Source: Gammaproteobacteria bacterium
Lineage (GTDB): Bacteria; Pseudomonadota; Gammaproteobacteria; Steroidobacterales; Steroidobacteraceae
DNA: 5,908 nucleotides
NCBI GenBank assembly: GCA_028293725.1
Contig: JAQGOE010000285.1
Coordinates: forward strand, 1-5,908
Direction: 5' to 3'
The notes under the pieces were generated by a model. That model saw only the letters and a program-made list of their open reading frames with translations. It searched no databases and was not told the DNA's origin. Positions 1 to 5,908 of the stretch are shown here, one piece after another. Made by a program: the position numbers and the translations under genes. Each line of letters opens with the position of its first letter. Position 1 is the stretch's first letter.

Positions 1-85
1 TCGATTTGTCAGGTGCGCGCGCGGCCGGCGAGGGCCAAGCATAGATGGTTCGGGGGGTGGATACCGTGAACCAGATGCAAATGCC

Positions 86-270
86 CTGAATCTCCCCATG
101 CCTAAAGGCAGGGGGTTCTAAGCCTCAGCTTCCAGGACTTACTTCGACGTTCGGCTCACGCCGACCCTTCTCGAAGTGTCGCCCTGGACGGGAGCTCTTT
201 CTCGTGCGACCGGTTCTGGCGCCGGAAGCTGGTCAGCTTCCGACGTTGCCGCGAGCAAGCCCGCGACACT
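86..270 (-). ncRNA. Probable omega-RNA (reRNA) scaffold of TnpB, overlapping the tnpB 3' end
   Basis: Four hairpins follow one another on the minus strand. 265-250 has a 6-bp stem including one G-U pair and a CUUG tetraloop. 242-223 has a perfect 8-bp stem with loop GACC. 177-141 has an outer 7-bp stem (ACUUCGA with UCGAAGU), an internal loop, and an inner 5-bp stem closed by a GUGA (GNRA-type) tetraloop. 114-94 is the right-end hairpin. In characterised IS605 elements, the TnpB guide RNA comes from the 3' end of the tnpB transcript plus the right end, with about 16-20 bases of flanking DNA as guide. Here the guide would be about 85-66. The 5' boundary (270) is a guess. GC-rich DNA forms hairpins by chance, so the series, the loop types and the position carry the argument, not any single stem. 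Confidence 0.5.
94..114 (-). repeat. Right-end subterminal hairpin of the IS element
   Basis: On the minus strand CCCC TGCC, loop TTTA, GGCA, one bulged T (98), GGGG: two 4-bp stems separated by a single bulged base. Position 115 could add a wobble pair with 93. Short imperfect palindromes of this kind, with a bulge, are what TnpA binds at the ends of IS200/IS605 elements. It lies about 25 bp after the tnpB stop, and it would also form the last hairpin of the guide RNA. Confidence 0.8.
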
Positions 271-1683
271 CACCGGTTGTTCCCTGACCCATCCCGCACG
301 AGCGAGCAGCGATTGCGCAGCCGGCCAGGCGGCGGCCGCCCGGCTGGGATGGAGGAGATTCTGATCCGCGATGGCGGCCAGGAATGCGGAGTACACATCG
401 CGCTGCACGACACCGGATCCATCGCCCAACACGTGCCAGCGCTCGCTCAAACGCTTCTTCGTGCAGGTTCCGGTGCAGTGATCGTACTGCGAGAGTTTCA
501 AGGCTCGTGTGTTGAGCTCCCGAAATTCGCCGCCGGCTCTTTCAGCCTTACGACGCAGTTTGAGCATCAACGAGCCTACCGCTTTGACTTTCGTCGACCT
601 GCCGAATCTCTTCTGGAAGGCCGTGTAGTTCAACTTTTCGGTCTGGATCCGATTGCCCAGGCCCAGAATGCAATTCGACAATCGCCCGTGACTGCGAGCG
701 CGGCGCTTCTCCAACACACGCTCGGTCTCTGACAGCCGAGCTTTGAGTTTGAGATAGCCCCGGGAGCGGACGGTGATCTGAGCACCGCACTTGAAGGTAC
801 CGTCTGCATTGTAGCAGTCCTTGTTGGTCGCGCGCCGCGAGCGATCCATAGCGCGTTGCAGACGCCGGGTTGCCGCCCAGGGCTGTTGGACCTCTGGTGC
901 CAACGGCACGAGCGCCGCGGCTCGATCGGATACGACGGCGAGGGTGGAAGGTCCCACGTCAACACCTACCGTTACATCTTTGACCGTGTGATACTTCTGT
1001 GGCGAGAAGCCTTCCTGCGCCAGCTGTACGAACCAGCGTCGTCTTCCTTTGACCTGGCGCCAAACGATACGGGCAAACTTCGTGCGGCGCGCCAAGGCAC
1101 GCTCGAGCCAAGGGTCTTTGCGCAGCTGGGGCCGCTTTGCCCGCAGCCGCAACGCACCCCACTCGAGGCACCTGGTGCTCGGATTCCAGTAAATGCCCGA
1201 GTCCGCACTCTTGCCCTGCAGCGAGTGGAGCGGTCGCCCTTTGCCTTTGAAGCGCGGCCGCCCGCGCTTGCCGAAGGCGTACATGTCCAGGGCTGAAAAG
1301 GCCTGTTGCGCGATGAGCTGACATTCGTGCGCACCCACTCTCGCATCAGTGCGCGTCCGGCCGTCGTTCCACTTCGCCTCATTCTTGCAGCGGGTGCCGA
1401 AAGCTGAAATCGCCGCGGAAGTGAACCCCGCCGCGGCGCGGGCGGCGGCGAACGCGGCCGCGCGCTCCTTGTTAGGCTTCCGATCCCACATCCTGGGCAT
1501 CGCACACGCCTGTGCCCAGGTGAGTCCTTCACGCATGCGCACGAGGCGGCGCAACCCCTCGCCCAGGCAGGCGTTGTAGAGTTGTCGTCCGAGCTCCAGG
1601 CGAACGCCCATTTCGCACGCGTCCGCCCGAGTAACACTCACGGGTAGCTCGACGATGAAAGTGGGGGTGGTCTTGCGCGCCAT
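139..1683 (-). CDS. tnpB: TnpB, RNA-guided RuvC-like endonuclease of an IS200/IS605 element
   Basis: This 514-residue protein belongs to the TnpB family, ancestral to Cas12. It is not needed for transposition but, in studied members, cuts DNA matching a guide from the element's right end and so helps keep the element at its site. The RuvC triad is visible: D242 in GVDVG, E349 in QTEKLNY and D429 in QRDVYSAF. The N-terminal half (1-230) is rich in Lys/Arg, as expected for RNA and DNA binding. Between E349 and D429 the zinc-finger region keeps C403 and C407 (CTGTC), but the usual second Cys pair is replaced by WHVLGDGSG. An 85-residue tail follows the last RuvC motif. It is longer than the 408-residue ISDra2 TnpB. 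The ATG at 1683 lies 2 bp past the tnpA stop, which suggests translational coupling. The longer open frame back to 1773 would only overlap tnpA. Activity is likely but unproven because of the zinc-finger change. Confidence 0.93.
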   Translation of the reverse strand: MARKTTPTFIVELPVSVTRADACEMGVRLELGRQLYNACLGEGLRRLVRMREGLTWAQACAMPRMWDRKPNKERAAAFAAARAAAGFTSAAISAFGTRCKNEAKWNDGRTRTDARVGAHECQLIAQQAFSALDMYAFGKRGRPRFKGKGRPLHSLQGKSADSGIYWNPSTRCLEWGALRLRAKRPQLRKDPWLERALARRTKFARIVWRQVKGRRRWFVQLAQEGFSPQKYHTVKDVTVGVDVGPSTLAVVSDRAAALVPLAPEVQQPWAATRRLQRAMDRSRRATNKDCYNADGTFKCGAQITVRSRGYLKLKARLSETERVLEKRRARSHGRLSNCILGLGNRIQTEKLNYTAFQKRFGRSTKVKAVGSLMLKLRRKAERAGGEFRELNTRALKLSQYDHCTGTCTKKRLSERWHVLGDGSGVVQRDVYSAFLAAIADQNLLHPSRAAAAWPAAQSLLARAGWVREQPVSVAGLLAATSEADQLPAPEPVARERAPVQGDTSRRVGVSRTSK

Positions 1684-1685
1684 GC

Positions 1686-2084
1686 TCAGACGTGTTTCTG
1701 GTTTTCGATGTACTGTTTCACGATGGCCCGCGGCGCGCCGCCCATGGTGGAGACGAAGTAACTGTGAGTCCACAGTGTGGGTAGCCGTCGCTTCAGAAAA
1801 GCAAAATCCCGTCGCAGCTCCTGCGAGCTGGTTCCCTTGATCTCCTTCACCAATCGATGAACGCCGAATTGCGGATCCACATCCACCAACAGGTGAACGT
1901 GATCTGGCATGACTTCGAGCTCGATCAACTCCGCATCTCGAGCCTCACACACCCGCGCGATGATCTTCTTCAGCCGCTCGTCCGCGCCGTCCACCAACAC
2001 CGATCTGCGGTATTTGGGACACCACACGATGTGGAACTTGCATGAGAACACGACGTTTCGATTGCTGCGGTAGGGACTGGCCAT
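1686..2084 (-). CDS. tnpA: TnpA, HUH/Y1 single-strand transposase of an IS200/IS605 element
   Basis: This 132-residue protein is full length for the family (about 130-155). It cuts and rejoins single-stranded element ends as a dimer, using a tyrosine that forms a 5'-phosphotyrosine bond. The HUH metal-binding motif is H62-V-H64 in MPDHVHLL. The catalytic tyrosine is Y125 in VKQYIENQ, with the metal-binding glutamine Q129 four residues later. Also typical are HIVWCPKYRR near the N-terminus and FGVHRLVKEIKG in the middle. The ATG at 2084 is chosen; a GTG at 2090 would add two residues and give numbering like IS608 TnpA (H64, H66, Y127). Both starts fall within the left-end hairpin and no clear Shine-Dalgarno sequence precedes them, so translation may be held low. 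The gene appears intact. Confidence 0.95.
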   Translation of the reverse strand: MASPYRSNRNVVFSCKFHIVWCPKYRRSVLVDGADERLKKIIARVCEARDAELIELEVMPDHVHLLVDVDPQFGVHRLVKEIKGTSSQELRRDFAFLKRRLPTLWTHSYFVSTMGGAPRAIVKQYIENQKHV

Positions 2085-2104
2085 ATACACAGTATATAGC
2101 CAGT
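2076..2104 (-). repeat. Left-end hairpin of the IS element, covering the tnpA start codon
   Basis: On the minus strand a 13-bp stem (ACTGGCTATATAC with GTATATGGCCAGT) closes on a 3-base loop, TGT. The only irregular pair is G2082-T2098. That pair is a wobble on the minus strand but a C/A mismatch on the plus strand, so the minus strand folds better, as expected for the strand TnpA recognises. The tnpA ATG (2084-2082) and the alternative GTG (2090-2088) both lie inside it. Confidence 0.8.
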
Positions 2105-2197
2105 GTACTTATACTACCAGAGGGCCTCGATTCTAAAGCGTACAGACAGCGCTAACCCCATGGCTGAAGCGAGGGGCTTGCGCGCTGAGGATTTCGG

Positions 2198-3490
2198 TCA
2201 GTCCCGGATCTCGAGGGCGCGGTTGAGGCTCAGTGCCGCCAGTGTGCAGGCGGCGCCTGACAGCAGATAGACGCTGACGTATGCGAGCCCGAAATGGGCT
2301 GACAGGCCCAACGCAACGAGCGGCGCAAACGCGGCACCGATGAGCCAGCCGAGATCCGAGGTCAACGCCGCGCCGGTATAGCGGTACCTGGCTTCGAAGT
2401 TCGATGTCACGGCACCGGAGGCCTGGCCGTAGGAAAGGCCGAGCAACGAAAAGCCCAACAGGATGAAGATATCCTGCCCGAGCCGCCCGCCGCCCAGCAG
2501 TGTGGGTGCGAACCCACTGAACACCGCGATGAGTACGGCGACGGTGCCGAGGGTGCGGCGCCGCCCGACTCGATCCGCAATCTTCCCGGAAGCAATGATC
2601 CCGAGGGTGGCGAGACCGGCGCCGATCATCTGCACGACCAGGAACTCGCTGATGTCCTGGGTCGAGTAGAGCTTGATCCAGGACAGTGGGAAGACCGTCA
2701 CGAGGTGGAACAGGGCATAGCTCGCCAATGCAGCGAAAGCGCCGATCACGAGGGTACTGCCCTGGGCCCGAACCATCTCGACGACCTTCGTCGGCTCGAG
2801 CTCGCGCTCGGACAGCAGCCTCGCGTACTCGTTGGTGGCGACCAGGCGCAGTCGCGCGAACAGCGCTACCACGTTGATGGCGAACGCGACGTAGAACGGA
2901 TAGCGCCAACCCCAGTCGAGAAAGTCGTCCATCGACAGACTCGAGTACAGGTAGGCAAACAACCCGCTCGCGATGGTAAAACCGACAGGCGCGCCGATCT
3001 GACCTAACATCGCGTACCAGCCGCGGTGCTGTTGCGGAGCGTTGAGTGCCAGTAGGGAGGGGAGGCCGTCCCACGAGCCACCGAGTGCGATGCCCTGGCC
3101 AACCCGGAAAACCGACAGCAGGACGATGGAGGCGGCGCCAATACTGGAGTACGTCGGCAGAAAGGCGATGCCTGCCGTGGAAATGCCGAGTAGGAACAGG
3201 GCGAGCGTCAGTTTCGTCTCGCGCCCATAGCGGCGCTGTATCGCCATAAAGACGATCGAGCCAATCGGTCGCGCGATGAATGCAAAGGAGAAGATGACGA
3301 AGGCATACAACGTGCCTTCGAGCCCGCGCTCGAACGGAAAAAATACCGCGGGAAACACGAGTACGGAGGCGATGCCGTACACAAAAAAATCGAAGAACTC
3401 CGAGGCACGACCGATGATCACGCCGATGGCAATCTCGCCCGGAGCGATCCTGGAGTGATCGGAATGTTGCGTATCGTGTAGTGTCGTCAC
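2198..3490 (-). CDS. MFS transporter, metabolite:H+ symporter-like
   Basis: This is a 430-residue inner-membrane protein with about 12 hydrophobic segments, the usual size for the major facilitator superfamily. TM1 carries EFFDFFVYG (31-39), like the [E][WF][YF]DF segment of the metabolite:H+ symporter family (ProP, KgtP, ShiA). RPIGSIVF and a basic loop QRRYGRE (74-91) follow where the first loop 2-3 motif should be, but without the usual Gly-Asp of that motif. The C-terminal half has a clean copy, GKIADRVGRR (302-311). A conserved-looking stretch RVGQGIALGGSWDG (129-142) fits TM4. The GTG at 3490 is chosen because no better start lies between TM1 and the divergent cyoA; the frame stays open to 3787 but would run into cyoA. 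No clear ribosome-binding site is seen. It diverges from cyoA, sharing a 124-bp control region. Substrate unknown; a carboxylate or similar metabolite is the family expectation only. Confidence 0.9.
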   Translation of the reverse strand: MTTLHDTQHSDHSRIAPGEIAIGVIIGRASEFFDFFVYGIASVLVFPAVFFPFERGLEGTLYAFVIFSFAFIARPIGSIVFMAIQRRYGRETKLTLALFLLGISTAGIAFLPTYSSIGAASIVLLSVFRVGQGIALGGSWDGLPSLLALNAPQQHRGWYAMLGQIGAPVGFTIASGLFAYLYSSLSMDDFLDWGWRYPFYVAFAINVVALFARLRLVATNEYARLLSERELEPTKVVEMVRAQGSTLVIGAFAALASYALFHLVTVFPLSWIKLYSTQDISEFLVVQMIGAGLATLGIIASGKIADRVGRRRTLGTVAVLIAVFSGFAPTLLGGGRLGQDIFILLGFSLLGLSYGQASGAVTSNFEARYRYTGAALTSDLGWLIGAAFAPLVALGLSAHFGLAYVSVYLLSGAACTLAALSLNRALEIRD

Positions 3491-3614
3491 GGCAGGGTAA
3501 GGATCGCACCCCCGGGCGCGGGCGCGCGATAGGACAAATCGTCCATGGGCGAAACGCGCCCATGGACAAAACGTCCAATGCCGCCCAGCCGGCGCTGCCC
3601 CTAGAGTTGCGGGC
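3491..3614. promoter_or_regulatory. Divergent control region between the MFS gene and cyoA
   Basis: This 124-bp stretch must contain the promoters of both divergent genes. It holds a GC-rich tract (about 3506-3530), then a nested palindrome (3532-3576), then 38 bp leading to the cyoA start. I could not pick a convincing sigma-70 -35/-10 pair on either strand. Only a weak GAG (3604-3606) precedes the cyoA ATG. Confidence 0.65.
3532..3576. promoter_or_regulatory. Nested palindrome, candidate operator
   Basis: The core is a perfect 11-bp inverted repeat, GTCCATGGGCG (3541-3551) and CGCCCATGGAC (3557-3567), around AAACG. Each side overlaps a smaller site: GGACAAATCGTCC (3532-3544) and GGACAAAACGTCC (3564-3576), differing at one of 13 positions and spaced 32 bp apart, about three helical turns. 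Taken together the 20-base arms match at 16 positions. Two dimer sites on one helix face is a common operator design. The centre lies 60 bp before cyoA and 64 bp before the MFS start. I do not recognise the regulator. A transcript hairpin is the other reading, but no T-run follows, so a terminator is unlikely. Confidence 0.6.
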
Positions 3615-4484
3615 ATGTCACTCCTGAAGCGCTCTCGAGTCCTGCTCGTGCTGCCCGCTGCACTGTCTGCGGGCTGTAACCTGGTGTTGTTGCACCCCGC
3701 GGGTGCGGTTGCAGCGCAACAAGGGCATCTCATCGTCGTTTCCACGGTGCTGATGCTGCTCGTGATCATTCCTGTGATGGCGCTCACAGTCCTGTTTGCG
3801 TGGCGTTATCGGAAATCCAACAGCGAGGCGACCTATGCGCCAGATTGGGACCATTCCACCCAACTCGAGCTGGTGATCTGGGCCGCGCCGTTGCTGATCA
3901 TCATCGCCCTGGGTGCGGTGACCTGGATAAACACCCATACGCTCGATCCGTACCGGCCGCTGCGCCGGCTGGATGCGACACGGCCGGTCGCAACGGGTGT
4001 GAAGCCGCTTGTGGTGGAGGTGGTGGCGCTCGACTGGAAATGGCTGTTCATTTACCCGGAGCAGGGCATTGCCGTCGTAAATGACCTGGCGGCGCCCGTG
4101 GATGTGCCGGTGACCTTCAAGATCACAGCGTCGTCCGTGATGAATTCTTTCTTTATTCCCTCGCTCGCCGGGCAGATCTACGCCATGCCGGGTATGGAAA
4201 CCGAGCTGCATGCGGTCATGAATCACCCGGGTCATTACGACGGATTTTCCGCCAACTACAGTGGCGCGGGCTTCTCGGACATGCGCTTCAAGTTCCATGG
4301 GCTGAGCGCGGCGGAGTTCGAGCGCTGGGTGCAGTCGGCCAAGGCCGGCGGGCAGAAGTTGGATCGCGAGGGCTACCTGCAGTTGGAGCGGCCGAGTGAG
4401 AACGATCCAGTGCGGCGCTACGCGTCGGTTGCCGGTGGCCTGTACGACTCGATCCTGGCTCGCACCGTGGGTGGTGACCAATGA
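3615..4484 (+). CDS. cyoA: Cytochrome bo3-type ubiquinol oxidase subunit II (CyoA)
   Basis: This is the membrane-anchored subunit II of the terminal oxidase that oxidises ubiquinol and reduces oxygen to water. Its 289 residues start with a basic n-region (KRSR), a hydrophobic stretch and a lipobox LSAGC with C21 as the likely lipidated cysteine. Two membrane segments follow (about 39-63 and 86-108), then a periplasmic cupredoxin domain (about 131-230). [14 protein letters not shown] (140-153) and [19 protein letters not shown] (176-194) are close to E. coli CyoA. The CuA ligands of cytochrome c oxidases are missing: the two Cys positions are Ser (S212, S216) and the His position is F220, in [12 protein letters not shown]. 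That marks a quinol oxidase. It lacks the His/Met-rich C-terminal tail of the 315-residue E. coli protein. Its stop overlaps the cyoB start (ATGA). Confidence 0.97.
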   Translation: MSLLKRSRVLLVLPAALSAGCNLVLLHPAGAVAAQQGHLIVVSTVLMLLVIIPVMALTVLFAWRYRKSNSEATYAPDWDHSTQLELVIWAAPLLIIIALGAVTWINTHTLDPYRPLRRLDATRPVATGVKPLVVEVVALDWKWLFIYPEQGIAVVNDLAAPVDVPVTFKITASSVMNSFFIPSLAGQIYAMPGMETELHAVMNHPGHYDGFSANYSGAGFSDMRFKFHGLSAAEFERWVQSAKAGGQKLDREGYLQLERPSENDPVRRYASVAGGLYDSILARTVGGDQ

Positions 4485-5908
4485 CTAGGCTCGTGTTGGG
4501 CAGGCTGACGTGGGATGCCATACCGTTTCACGAACCGATCCTGCTCTGGACGTTTGTGGCCGTAGCGCTTGGTGGTGCGGCCGTCCTTGCGGCGGTGACT
4601 TACTTCCGTCTGTGGGGTGTCCTGTGGCGAGACTGGATCACCAGCATCGACCACAAGAAGATCGGCATCATGTATGTCATCCTGGGGCTCGTCATGCTGT
4701 TGCGGGGCTTCGCCGATGCCCTGATGATGCGTTTACAACAGTCGGTAGCCTTCGGTGGCTCCCTGGGTTATCTGCCCCCGCATCACTACGATCAGATTTT
4801 CACGGCCCACGGCGTGATCATGATTTTCTTCGTGGCCATGCCGCTGGTGACGGGATTGATGAACTTCGTGGTGCCGCTGCAGATCGGTGCCCGCGACGTG
4901 GCGTTCCCGTTCCTGAATAACTTCAGTTTCTGGATGACCACCTTCGGCGCGGGCCTGGTGATGATGTCCCTGTTTGTCGGGGAGTTTGCCCGCACCGGTT
5001 GGCTGGCGTATCCGCCTCTGTCGGGTATCGCGGCGAGTCCCGACGTGGGCGTCGATTATTACATCTGGTCACTGCAGATCGCCGGCGTCGGCACCCTGTT
5101 ATCGGGTATCAATCTCATCGCGACCATCATCAAGATGCGCGCTCCGGGGATGAGCCTGATGAAGATGCCCGTGTTCACGTGGACGGCCCTGTGCACGAAC
5201 GTTCTCATCGTCGCGGCGTTTCCCGTCCTCACCGCCGTGCTGGCGCTACTCTCGCTCGATCGTTATGTGGGTACGAGCTTCTTCACGAACGATTTCGGCG
5301 GCAACGCCATGATGTACGTGAATCTCATCTGGATCTGGGGTCATCCGGAAGTCTACATCCTGATTCTGCCGGCCTTCGGAGTCTTCTCCGAGGTCGTCGC
5401 CACCTTCAGTGGCAAGCGCCTGTTTGGCTATGCCTCCATGGTGTATGCGACAGTCGTGATTACCATCCTGTCGTACCTGGTATGGCTGCATCACTTCTTC
5501 ACCATGGGGTCGGGCGCGAGCGTCAACTCGTTCTTCGGCATCACGACCATGATCATCTCGATCCCCACCGGGGCGAAGATCTTCAACTGGTTGTTCACCA
5601 TGTACCGCGGGCGCATCCGCTTCGAAGTGCCGATGCTGTGGACCATCGGCTTCATGGTCACCTTCACCATCGGCGGCATGACGGGCGTTCTGCTGGCCGT
5701 GCCGCCGGCCGACTTCGTGCTGCACAACAGCCTCTTTTTGATCGCCCACTTCCACAACGTGATCATCGGCGGCGTGGTGTTCGGCGCGTTCGCCGGCATC
5801 AACTACTGGTTCCCCAAGGCGACCGGCGTCAAGCTCGATCCGTTCTGGGGCAAGGTCTCGTTCTGGCTCTGGCTCACCGGCTTCTGGTTCGCCTTCATGC
5901 CGCTCTAC
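4481..5908 (+). CDS. cyoB: Cytochrome bo3-type ubiquinol oxidase subunit I (CyoB), 3' end beyond the window
   Basis: This is the catalytic subunit I, a heme-copper oxidase of the inner membrane. The frame is open from ATG 4481 to the window edge: 476 residues of an expected 660 or so. The start overlaps the cyoA stop as ATGA, with GGTGGT just upstream as a possible ribosome-binding site. It aligns with E. coli CyoB at a constant offset of four. Low-spin heme ligands are H110 and H425. CuB ligands are H288 (WGHPEVY), H337 and H338. The high-spin heme ligand is H423. The His-Tyr cross-link residue is Y292. D-channel D139 and E290, K-channel T363 and K366, and quinone-site R75, D79, H102 and Q105 are all present. 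It should therefore be an active proton-pumping type A oxidase. cyoC, cyoD and perhaps the heme O synthase gene probably follow outside the window. Confidence 0.98.
   Translation, partial: MTRLVLGRLTWDAIPFHEPILLWTFVAVALGGAAVLAAVTYFRLWGVLWRDWITSIDHKKIGIMYVILGLVMLLRGFADALMMRLQQSVAFGGSLGYLPPHHYDQIFTAHGVIMIFFVAMPLVTGLMNFVVPLQIGARDVAFPFLNNFSFWMTTFGAGLVMMSLFVGEFARTGWLAYPPLSGIAASPDVGVDYYIWSLQIAGVGTLLSGINLIATIIKMRAPGMSLMKMPVFTWTALCTNVLIVAAFPVLTAVLALLSLDRYVGTSFFTNDFGGNAMMYVNLIWIWGHPEVYILILPAFGVFSEVVATFSGKRLFGYASMVYATVVITILSYLVWLHHFFTMGSGASVNSFFGITTMIISIPTGAKIFNWLFTMYRGRIRFEVPMLWTIGFMVTFTIGGMTGVLLAVPPADFVLHNSLFLIAHFHNVIIGGVVFGAFAGINYWFPKATGVKLDPFWGKVSFWLWLTGFWFAFMPLY

Larger units (their letters stand above)
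86..2133 (-). mobile_element. IS200/IS605-family insertion sequence with tnpA and tnpB (ends provisional)
   Basis: The element reads on the minus strand as left-end hairpin (2104-2076), tnpA, tnpB, guide-RNA hairpins, then right-end hairpin (114-94). This is the standard layout of IS605-type elements, which move as single strands by 'peel-and-paste', make no target duplication and have no terminal inverted repeats. The exact ends are inferred. In IS608, four bases just 5' of each hairpin pair with the cleavage tetranucleotide. Here the bases before the right hairpin are GAAC (118-115), which would fit TCAG at 89-86, so the right end is put at 86. On the left, AAGT (2110-2107) would fit TTTA at 2137-2134, so the left end is put at 2133; this is weaker. 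Both genes are intact. The element sits just after the stop codon of the transporter gene, which reads in the same direction. Confidence 0.82.

Noticed and set aside
1..85. Flank beyond the IS right end
   Set aside because: No gene start, RNA or repeat that I can support; it only provides the likely guide sequence next to the element.
2..121. Plus-strand frame open from the window edge to a TAA at 119-121, ending PMPKGRGF
   Set aside because: The last part is just the right-end hairpin read as protein, and the rest shows no recognisable domain. Too little of it is visible to call a gene tail.
856..1296. 146-codon plus-strand frame opposite tnpB
   Set aside because: No family resemblance; antisense shadow of a gene with clear RuvC motifs.
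1684..1773. 30-codon upstream extension of tnpB
   Set aside because: It overlaps the end of tnpA in another frame. MARKTTPTFIVELPV at 1683 is a natural TnpB start, 2 bp after the tnpA stop.
2134..2197. Possible terminator after the MFS gene
   Set aside because: Only 4-bp stems (such as CCCC/GGGG and AGCG/CGCT) with long loops and no proper T-run.
2133..3578. 481-codon minus-strand frame overlapping the MFS gene
   Set aside because: Arg-rich with no hydrophobic segments, while the overlapping frame is a clear 12-segment transporter.
3491..3787. N-terminal extension of the MFS gene up to 3787
   Set aside because: It would run through the operator-like palindrome and into cyoA on the other strand, and the added residues have no transporter character. 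The GTG at 3490 just before TM1 fits the family length.
3618..4481. 287-codon open frame on the minus strand opposite cyoA
   Set aside because: It mirrors cyoA almost exactly, has no recognisable domain and is rich in His and Arg, as expected of the antisense of a GC-rich gene.

Overview
The window is GC-rich (roughly 60 % or more by eye). It holds three blocks: an IS200/IS605-type insertion sequence on the minus strand (about 86-2133), a minus-strand major facilitator superfamily transporter (2198-3490), and the first two genes of a plus-strand cytochrome bo3-type ubiquinol oxidase operon (cyoA 3615-4484; cyoB from 4481, cut by the window edge). The close match of CyoA and CyoB to the Escherichia coli proteins, the GC content and the Sec/lipoprotein signal suggest a proteobacterium, most likely gamma or beta. 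I cannot place it more precisely.

Insertion sequence. tnpA (HUH/Y1 transposase) and tnpB (RuvC-like, RNA-guided nuclease family) are both intact, co-oriented and 2 bp apart. A 13-bp hairpin at the left end overlaps the tnpA start codon. A bulged 8-bp hairpin marks the right end, downstream of tnpB. Four hairpins in series lie between the last part of tnpB and the right end, as expected for an omega/re-RNA (the TnpB guide RNA scaffold). The TnpB zinc finger has lost its second cysteine pair, while the RuvC D-E-D residues remain.

Transporter and respiratory operon. The MFS gene and cyoA diverge from a 124-bp region. It carries a striking nested palindrome: an 11-bp perfect inverted repeat flanked by two near-identical GGAC-N5-GTCC sites 32 bp apart. 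This is the best candidate operator in the window and could control both genes. CyoA is a lipoprotein subunit II without the CuA ligands. CyoB keeps every heme, copper, quinone and proton-channel residue that I could align from memory with the E. coli enzyme. The oxidase would oxidise ubiquinol and reduce oxygen to water while pumping protons. The transporter's substrate cannot be told from sequence.

Nothing here is clearly a wholly new system. The most interesting items are the intergenic operator-like palindrome and the complete TnpA/TnpB/guide-RNA unit with its altered TnpB zinc finger.
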